NCBI GenBank assembly: GCA_025084515.1
Contig: JAJAGP010000249.1
Coordinates: forward strand, 434,001 to 498,000
Origin: Ancistrus triradiatus
Lineage: Eukaryota > Chordata > Actinopteri > Siluriformes > Loricariidae
Reading direction: 5' to 3'
Length of the DNA: 64,000 nt
This document shows, piece after piece, positions 56,910-64,000 of this stretch. The notes beneath the pieces were generated by a model. It was not told where the DNA came from and made no database searches. It saw nothing but the letters and a program-made list of their open reading frames with translations. The stretch's first letter is position 1; each line of letters begins with the position of its first letter. The position numbers and the translations under genes were made by a program.

Positions 56910-57090
56910 GTGTGGTGGCCTAGCGGTTAAGGTATTAGAATATGGAGGTCAAGGGTTCAAATCCCACCCAAGCTGCCACTGTTGGGTCCTTGATCAAGAC
57001 CCTTAACCCACATTTGCTTGGACTGTAAGGTTGTATCAGTTGTAAAACGCTCTGGATAATGGTGCATGCTAAATTCCATAATTGTAAATG
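56910..57090 (+). mobile_element. tRNA-derived SINE
   Basis: Head 'gtgtggtggcctagcgg' with A box, 'agggttcaaatccc' B box, 'gctgccactgttgggtcc', tail 'aaaacgctctggataatgg', 'tgctaaattccat' and 'gtaaatg'. The tail is more diverged than in the 54850 copy. Confidence 0.88.
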
Positions 57091-57153
57091 AATACTCTGT
57101 TGCTGGTTCGAAATTCAACCACTGTCAGTAGGCAAATGTACATTCACACCTTA

Positions 57154-58712
57154 CAGTGGGGCAAAAAAAGTATTTAGTCAGCCACTGATTGTTCAAGTTC
57201 TCCTACTTAGAAAGATGAGAGAGGTCTGTAATTTTCATCATAGGTACACTTCAACTATGAGACACAAAATAAGAGAAAAATCCAGGAAATCACATTGTAG
57301 GATTTTTAAAGAATTTAATTGTAAATTATGGTGGAAAATAAGTATTTGGTCAATAACAAAACTCAATACTTTGTAAAATAACCTTTGTTGGCAACGACAG
57401 AGCTCAAACGTTTCCTGTAAGTCTTCACCAGGTTTGCACACACTGTAGCTGGTATTTTGGCCCATTCCTCCATGCAGATCTCCTCTAGAGCAGTGATGTT
57501 TTGGGGCTGTCGCTGGGCAACACGGACTTTCAACTCCCTCCACAAATTTTCTATGGGGTTGAGGTCTGGAGACTGGCTAGGCCACTCCAGGATCTTGAAA
57601 TGCTTTTTACGGAGCCACTCCTTTGTTTCCCGAATGATGTGTCTGGGATCACTGTCATGCTGGAAGACCCAACCACATTCCATCTTCAATGCTCTCACTG
57701 ATGGAAGGAGGTTTTGGCTTAAAATCTCACGATACATGGCCCAGTTCATTCTTCCCTTAACACGGATCAGTCGTCCTGTCCCCTTTGCAGAAAAACAGCC
57801 CCAAAGCAAAATGTTTCCACCCCCATGCTTCACAGTAGGTATGGTGTTCTTGGGATGCAAGTCAGCATTCTTCTTCCTCCAAACATAACGAGTTGAGTTT
57901 TTATCAAAAAGTTCCAGTTTGGTTTCATCTGATCACATGGTATTCTCCAATCCTCTTCTGGATCATCCATATGCTCTCTGGAAAACTTCAGACAGTCCTG
58001 GATATGTACTGGCTTACGCAGGGGGACACGCCTGGCACTGCAGGATCGGAGTCCCTCTTGGCATACTGTGTTACTGCTGGTAGCCTTGGTTACTTTGATC
58101 CCACCTCTCTGCAGGTCATTCATCAGGTCCCTCCGTGTAGTTCTGGGATTTTTTCTCACCGTTCTCATTCCATTGGGGGCAAAATGATCATGAGATCTTG
58201 TGTGGGGCCCCAGATCGAGCAAGATTATCAATGGTCTTGCATTCCATTTTCTTACAATTGCTCCTACAGTTGATTTATTCTCACAAACCTGCTTTCCTAT
58301 TGTAGATTCACTCTTCCCAGCATGCTGCAGGTCTACAATTTTCTTCCTGGTGTCCTTCGACAGCTCTTTGGTCTTGGCCATGGTTGAGTTTGGAGTCTGA
58401 CTGTTTGAGGCTGTGGACAGGTGTCTTTTATACAGAGAACAAGGTCAAACAGGTGCCATTAAATACAGGTAATGAGTGGAGGACAGACAGGTCTGTGAGA
58501 GCCAGAAATCTTGCTTGTTTGTGGGTGACTAAATACTTATTTTCCACCATGATTTACAATTAAATTCTTTAAAAATCCTACAACGTGATTTCCTTGATTT
58601 TTTTTCCTCATTTTGTCTCTCATAGTACCCAGGATGAAAATTACAGACCTCTCTCATCTTTCTAAGTAGGAGAACTTGCACAATCAGTGGCTGACTAAAT
58701 ACTTTTTTGCCA
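57154..58712 (-). mobile_element. Tc1-like element, nearly full length
   Basis: TA at 57152-57153, then 'cagtggggcaaaaaaag'. The right arm ends 'aatacttttttgcc' at 58712, losing the last about 7 bases and its TA. Inverted repeats of about 210 bases run to 'ggtggaaaataagtatttgg'. Parent-type family of the MITE at 45586 and sister of 18920. Confidence 0.9.
57363..58381 (-). pseudogene. Tc1 transposase with two or more frameshifts
   Basis: ATG at 58381 (MAKTKELSKDTRKKIVDLQ; first helix-turn-helix HAGKSESTIGKQV). A frameshifted stretch follows at about residues 48-65, then TTRRDLMNDLQRGGIKVTK and LKFSREHMDDPEEDW. Another shift lies near 57850, before VKHGGGNILLWGCFSA, FQHDSDPRHIIRETK (second Asp) and WPSQSPDLNPIENLWRELK (final Glu), ending ...VVANKGYFTKY. 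The normal first Asp segment falls where the frame is lost. Confidence 0.88.
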
Positions 58713-59335
58713 GAGCCATTTCATTAGGTATACCTTGGTAGTACTGGGTCGGTCAGCTTTTGCCGTCAATTCTTTGTGGCATAGATTCAACAAGATGCTG
58801 TTAACATTCTTCAGAAATGTTGGTCCGTATTGACATGATGGCATTAAGCAGTTGCTGCAGATTTGCTGGCTGCACATCCATGATGCAAATCTCTTATTCC
58901 ACCACATCCCAAAAGGTGGTCTACTAGATTGAGATCTGATGACAGTGGAGGCCATTTGAGTACAATTAACTCATTGTCATGGTCACTGTAGCATCAGTTG
59001 ATTGTTCTTAGCTGACAGGAGTGTGGTGATCTACTGCTGTATCCCATCTGCTTCAAGGTTTGACTTGTTTTGTGACGTGCATTCCGAGATGCTCTTCTGA
59101 ATACCTCGGTTGTATTGTGTTACTGTTTTCCTTTAATGTCTTTCTAGCAGCTTGAACCAGTCTGGTCATTCTGACCTCTGGCACCAACAAGGCATTTTCA
59201 GCTAGAGAAACTGCTGCTCATTGAATATTTTCTATTTTTGGTAATAAACCCTTGATATGGAAGCGCCCTGAAAATCCCCAGCAGTTTGAAATAATCAGGA
59301 CAGCCCATCTAAACCAATACCTACCTATAAAGTGG
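58713..59335 (-). mobile_element. Dispersed fish repeat fragment (unclassified)
   Basis: Blocks such as 'ttgaaccagtctggtcattc', 'acctctggcaccaacaaggc', 'aactgctgctcattgaatat' and 'gaaaatccccagcagtttg' are those of a very common fish interspersed repeat. On the minus strand a short frame reads MWWNKRFASWMCSQQICSNC, typical of that repeat. I cannot assign the superfamily. It continues directly from the Tc1 right arm. Confidence 0.5.
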
Positions 59336-59336
59336 T

Positions 59337-59341
<5 letters not shown>

Positions 59342-59416
<75 letters not shown>

Positions 59417-59435
59417 TTATTTATTTATTTATTTT
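59342..59435. repeat. (TA)n followed by (TTTA)n
   Basis: About 35 TA units (59342-59411), then five to six TTTA units. The Tyr-Ile open frame across it is an artefact. Confidence 0.97.
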
Positions 59436-59999
59436 AAGTGATGTTATATATTTTTTATAACCAGCTTGACTTAAATGCATGACTGAAAACCTAAGCTCAT
59501 CTACCATCACCCATCACATGGGCAACATGGATCAATGTCAGTTATGAAAACGGATCGATGTGCGCAAGTTGTATCAGTGGAAGCAGGTCATATGGAGAGT
59601 CAATGGAACTATCACAACTGACATGGTCTTCCTACACATTGACTGTGTGGAAAAAAAAACTGAAATACCCAAACTTTAATTCAATTAAACGTCAGATGGA
59701 AAAAAAAATCCCTTATCAAGAAATAATTATTTTTAAATAGTGTTGTAGTACTTAAGTACAGTGTCTGTCTCATCTCAATCTCTAGAGATTGTGTAAAGGG
59801 GGATGGTCTCTAACTCCCTGATCTGTATTCTCCAACTGTATAAGATGTTATAGGAGAAGACTAAGTGCACTTTTACTGGCAAAGTGAGGTAGTACAATAT
59901 TAAATACAGACATGCCAGTAATTGTGGCACATGCAGTTTTGTTAAAAAAAAGTGTTGTAACAACAACTTCAATTTGTATAGCGCCTTTCACGAACACAA
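59436..59999 (-). other. gtf2e1 upstream intron: no gene seen
   Basis: No recognised element up to the L2 fragment. Confidence 0.5.
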
Positions 60000-60530
60000 G
60001 GACACTTTACAGAGAGAGGAAACAAACAAACAAAATAAATAAATAAATACCTATATCTATCTATCTATCTATCTATCGAGAGAGAGAGAGAGAGAAGAGG
60101 AATAAGTTAAAAGGAAAAGGTTTTAGGGTGAATTTTAAAGGAAGACAGGGTGGAGCAGTCCCACAGTGATTGCAGTGCTCCATACTTTAGGAGCAGAGAG
60201 ACTGACTGACCTGTCAACCTCTTGAGAGTCTGGGGTCTTGGAAAACAAGAAGTCCAGGATTTTAGGGAGCGTGAGGGACAGTACAGATGGAGCAGGTCAC
60301 TGAGGTAGGTTGGGGCAAGACCATGGAGGGCTTTGAAATTCAAAAGTTGGAGTTTGTACTTGATACGGTGCGATATGGGTAACCAGTGAAGCTGATGGAG
60401 GATGGGAGTGTGTGCGCAGAGCGCTTGGTCAAAGTGAAGACTCTGGTGGCTGAATTCTGAATAAAACAAAGCCTGTTTAACAGTTTAGTAGGGAGACCAT
60501 TATAGAGGGAGTTGCAGTAATTGATGCAGA
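60000..60530 (-). mobile_element. L2-type LINE C-terminal fragment
   Basis: On the minus strand: YCNSLYNGLPTKLLNRL, QNSATRVFTLTKR, then HTPILHQLHWLPISHRIKYK, LNFKALHGLAPTYLSDLL. This is the region after the reverse-transcriptase active site in L2/CR1-group elements (DYCNSLLxGLP...QNAAARL...HWLPVxxRIxFK...KALxGLAPxYLxDLL). Truncated before the 3' tail; a (CTAT)n/(GA)n microsatellite (60051-60094) marks the end. Confidence 0.8.
60051..60094. repeat. (CTAT)n and (GA)n compound microsatellite
   Basis: About six CTAT units directly followed by about eight GA units. Confidence 0.95.
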
Positions 60531-63500
60531 AGTTGTAGTCGAGTCCAAGATTTTTGTAGTCGAGTCCAAGTCAAGACCAAAACTGGAGGTGGCCGAGGTG
60601 TTTGAATGGATTGTTGATATTCAATAAAGATAGAAAAAAAGTTCAGTTTATAACGAACACTACCTCAGACAGAAGCACTGGACCGGTCTCAACTACAGTT
60701 TCCTAGTCCACATTACCAAAACCATCTATACTAGGCATACCAGAAATTGTGGAGGGGACTGTACATTACACTTCATCTAATCCAAGCCCATCACAGCCAG
60801 TTTAGCAGTCATTGAATTTCAACTTACAGTTTCAATGTACACCCCATTCAGGAGTCACAATGTGTCATGTTTGCAGCTGAGAAGATAAGACTATTGCTTT
60901 GTCGCAGCACAAATCATGCATGTTAATGCATTTGCACAGTGACAATTCTAAGCTGGAATTGAACTCAGGAGAATGATTCATCACAATTTCCAGTCTGAAA
61001 AGTGCTTCTAGCAAGCTGACATAGCCTGCCAAAGCACTCATGAAAAACAATCACCTCCAGCTGGGCTTTTTATTATAGAAGACAACTTATCCGATTGATG
61101 GAGATAACGAAGAAAGAAAATTTGATGAGGAGAGAGGGAGAGAGACTTTTTTGGTATGTGTGATCTCACCATATATTTCAGGATGGAAATGCTTCCCATC
61201 AACACAATTTTTCAGCAGTGTTGCCAAAGGTGGCACAGCAGTTAAGGTACTAGACTATGGATTCAAGAACGACTACTACACTATTGTAAGTTACTCCTAA
61301 CATGAGCATCTACTTAATGTGGGGAAAAGTGTGTCAGAAGCCAGGAAACACCATTATTTTGTCACTTGCATCTTACAACTGTCTTACCCCATTATAATGA
61401 GTACATGCACACACTATAATACTTGTTTTCAGCAGGAGTATGCTTTACTGACACTTATGAGTTTGCAATGACAATGAACACAGAATATCTATAAATCATA
61501 TGCATGTACAGAACACGTTCAAATACAATACATCTATTATTTGCTTTTTAAAATATTTCAATTTCATTTCATCTCATAGACAGAAAGAGGAAGGGGAAAT
61601 AAAATAATGAAGTGACAAGTGCATTAGAAAGGGAAACAAAGTCTGATTTTCTCTTTTAATATGCAGGACACATCTTTGCAATTAGTAAGTAATGCAAGTA
61701 ATGAGTGCACAATCAGAAATGAAGTGCATGCACACACACTTCCACTTATTCTTCACACTAGCACACAGACACATCAGAAAACACTTCAGAAACTGGAACT
61801 GCTCAGAAGCTGTACAAGGCAGGGATTCATCAAGTATTTACACAGAATAAATGGCCATTATGTTGTCGTAAAGGAAAAGCGTTGCTCTTTATCATATAGT
61901 GAATAAGTCTAAATTGCACAGCTCTGCTTTGTCAAAGCACTCTGTGAAAGCAAGAGACTTCTGTGCTCATGTCACAGAATAGAACAATAGGACCATAGAA
62001 ATAATAGGTGGAAAAAAGTTAATTGCAATTGTGTGCATGTCCCAATAGCAATTCTTAAACATATATCCACGGTCTCTAAAACACACAATTATACCACCTA
62101 CAGATTTATAAAACATGAGCCAAGGTAGATCTTTCTATGGGTGGGAGTGGGATGTAGTATGATGTGATAGATGGGAGTAGAAGAGTATAAAACAGTGAGG
62201 AATGGCCAACAGCTTCTCGCTCCATAGAATGTCACAGCAGAGTGAATACTTCTCCATCTACTCACTTTTCAGTACTCTGTAGCATCATTCTAGCCAGAGA
62301 ACCTTCTTTATAATACTATTCATTAGTACCACAGCACAGCACAGCTGAAACCAAAGCTGTAAAGCTGAAACAGGCAAAATATATTTAAAAATTTGTCACT
62401 AGTGCACTACTGCACACCAAGTAGAACAGCATCGCCAAAGGCATTCTGTGGACAGCTCACTAGCTAGCCAGGTTGCATAACATACACCATAGCCTGGCTT
62501 AGCCTAGTCTGGGCTAACAGAGCAGTCTGTCAACAGCTAGGAGGGGCTTGGTCAGGTTAAAGAACAGAATAAAGAGAGATGGAACAAAAACAAGAGCTTG
62601 TACCCAAGAAATTAGCTGTGTCTGGAGTTTGGAAGGGTTTCAGTTTGTTTTTTTAAATCCGACGCAGATTAAAAGTCCGCAAAGTTTGTCAAGCCACTGT
62701 CTAGTAACTTACTCCATCACCTCAGTGGGAAACATGATGGAATAAAGAGTGTATGAGATTAGGGTTGTCAAATTCAGTTCCATTAATGACATTTAAGGTG
62801 AATCGGAAAATCCAAATAAGACACCGGCTAAATAGAAGCCAACTTAAGCCTCATATGCCATTAACCAGTGGCGATAGTGAAACCGCATCCCCCATGGGTC
62901 ACTCAAGGCACTTCATATGACAAGATAAGCAAGCAGTGCAAAGAGATTACAATCACAGTAATAAGCCAATCGAGAGAGACGGGCTCAGAACAATGATGAA
63001 AACACGGGGTTCTAGGTATGTCTTACCAGGGTGAAAATGCTTAAGCCCGTTTTAATATGCTGAAGTTTACACAATTGTTCCATTTATGTTTTGCAGAGGT
63101 TTCATGCATACTGATTAGTTCATATATTGTGTAGCCTACACTATTGTTTAAAAAAAAACAAAGAAAAAAGTTAATACAAGTTTTGGGTCACACCACCCAC
63201 CAATAGAATTCAGGTTTAACTGGAGTCATTTTTCTTCCCTGAAGCATGAAACCCAGTGAATACCATCAGAAATAAAGTAATGTAATAAAGTAATAAAGTC
63301 TGTAGCTATAATCGGGCTTTACAGGGGCACACTAAATATGCTGGTTATTGAGTGTAGACTGCTTTAGCTTAAGTGATAAAAGATTATGCATTTCATTAAT
63401 TGTATACAAGTCATCTCATGACTCGTGAGGATCGGTAAACAGACTAATAAATGGTTTAGCGTTGGTTTATTTAAGCAGCAGTGGTCATTACATGTACAAA

Positions 63501-63554
63501 GTGCATACCAATCATTGAAGTAAATACAAAATAAGATCTCTCTCACCCTCTCTC
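60531..63554 (-). other. gtf2e1 upstream intron or flank: no gene seen
   Basis: 3 kb without a convincing exon, including for the N-terminal winged-helix and first zinc CxxC region of TFIIE alpha, which I looked for. 61222-61285 has a weak SINE-head-like stretch ('gtggcacagcagttaagg'). Open frames 61661-61906 and 62548-62745 have no recognisable domain. Confidence 0.45.
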
Positions 63555-63750
63555 ACCCACACCCACACCCACACATCTATCCATCTATGGATATGATGGA
63601 TAGGGCCACTCTAGAGACACCTATTAACCTAACATTCATGTCTTTGGACTGTGGGAAGAAACCGAAGGACAAAACCCACATGGCCATGGATACTCCACAC
63701 AGAAAAGACTCAGGTCGCTCCATCCCGAGATTGAACCAGGATTGAACTGC
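63555..63750 (-). mobile_element. SINE-like repeat fragment
   Basis: Minus strand: B-box-like 'ggttcaatctcggg', 'tgtggagtatccatgg', 'gtttcttcccacagtcc', 'aaagacatgaatg' and 'agagtggccctatcc'. The head is partial. Confidence 0.7.
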
Positions 63751-64000
63751 TGATGCTTTTTCTTAATTTGTATGCAAGTCCACTGATAAGTCTGTCTCAC
63801 AAACTGCTAAAACTGACCTCTTCGTGTCGGTTTACCTTTCCAAATCAAATGAGTATTTTGCTCACTTCAAGTAAACAATATGTTAAACACCAAAAACAAT
63901 ACATTATCAGCCCATCACCCAGCTCTAGAGGAAAACCAACAAGATTCTTATATTCTCACATTACTATGCACACCTAGTGTTTGAGACAGCAAATGGAAAT
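63751..64000. other. No gene seen
   Basis: Short right edge of the window; nothing recognised. Confidence 0.4.

Noticed and set aside
56910..56985. Possible tRNA gene (A and B box spaced as in tRNA)
   Set aside because: No cloverleaf closes (no acceptor stem), and the sequence continues into a SINE body and tail; related copies are dispersed.
59252..59437. Open frame with Tyr-Ile repeats
   Set aside because: It is the (TA)n microsatellite read in frame.
1..64000. CRISPR array, phage, operon or toxin-antitoxin system
   Set aside because: The window is vertebrate nuclear DNA with spliced genes and eukaryotic transposons; direct repeats found are microsatellites, LTRs or dispersed elements.

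Overview
This is eukaryotic, very probably ray-finned fish (teleost) DNA. The genes are split by GT-AG introns, CpG is sparse outside one promoter, and the sequence is packed with teleost-type repeats: several Tc1/mariner families with TA target sites, hAT elements, L2- and L1-type LINE ends, and tRNA-headed SINEs whose 3' tail resembles an L2 LINE tail. A catfish or other otophysan is a guess from the repeat style only. There are no operons, CRISPR arrays or intact RNA genes.

Two host genes are recognised, both on the minus strand. At the left, positions 2500-2667 are the first coding exon of stxbp5l (tomosyn-2, a syntaxin-binding WD40 protein). The sequence to its left is the start of its first intron, and a somewhat CpG-richer 5' flank lies to its right. 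At 44184-49535 lie the last three coding exons of gtf2e1 (TFIIE alpha, a general RNA polymerase II factor), with consistent splice sites and phases, a stop codon and an AATAAA signal. Its N-terminal exons were not found up to position 64000, so the next intron upstream is at least 14.4 kb or those exons lie outside the window. The gtf2e1 to stxbp5l order and orientation match human 3q13.33. A third, unproven gene start is proposed at 3279-3566 on the plus strand: CCAAT box, TATA box, ATG, 72 codons and a consensus splice donor, divergent from stxbp5l.

The 41 kb between the two genes and the introns of gtf2e1 are mostly mobile-element debris. From left to right: a Tc1-like fold-back element (5635-7183); a gag-only LTR retrotransposon with an exact 5-bp target duplication (12124-15000); a non-autonomous hAT element with an exact 8-bp target duplication (15805-16525); a Tc1 relic (18920-20322); an L1-type LINE end with a SINE inside it (21540-22510); two copies of an unclassified 0.59-kb repeat (25645 and 29878); Tc1 relics (28533, 30702, 32755); an L2 LINE split by a second copy of the fold-back Tc1 family (35100-37185); hAT and SINE nests (38960-40145); and further Tc1 relics (40146-42045). 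Within and upstream of gtf2e1 are a Tc1-derived MITE (45586-45854), two nearly full-length but frameshifted Tc1 elements (50256-51738 and 57154-58712), SINEs, a hAT transposase tail (about 55320-55440) and an L2 fragment (60000-60530). Every transposase or reverse-transcriptase reading frame seen is broken.

No previously undescribed biological system is demonstrated. The observations most worth following are the shared rearrangement junction in the two fold-back Tc1 copies, the gag-only LTR element with a 10-residue proline repeat, and the candidate divergent first exon next to stxbp5l. All homology statements come from reading the sequence against remembered family features; no searches were run.
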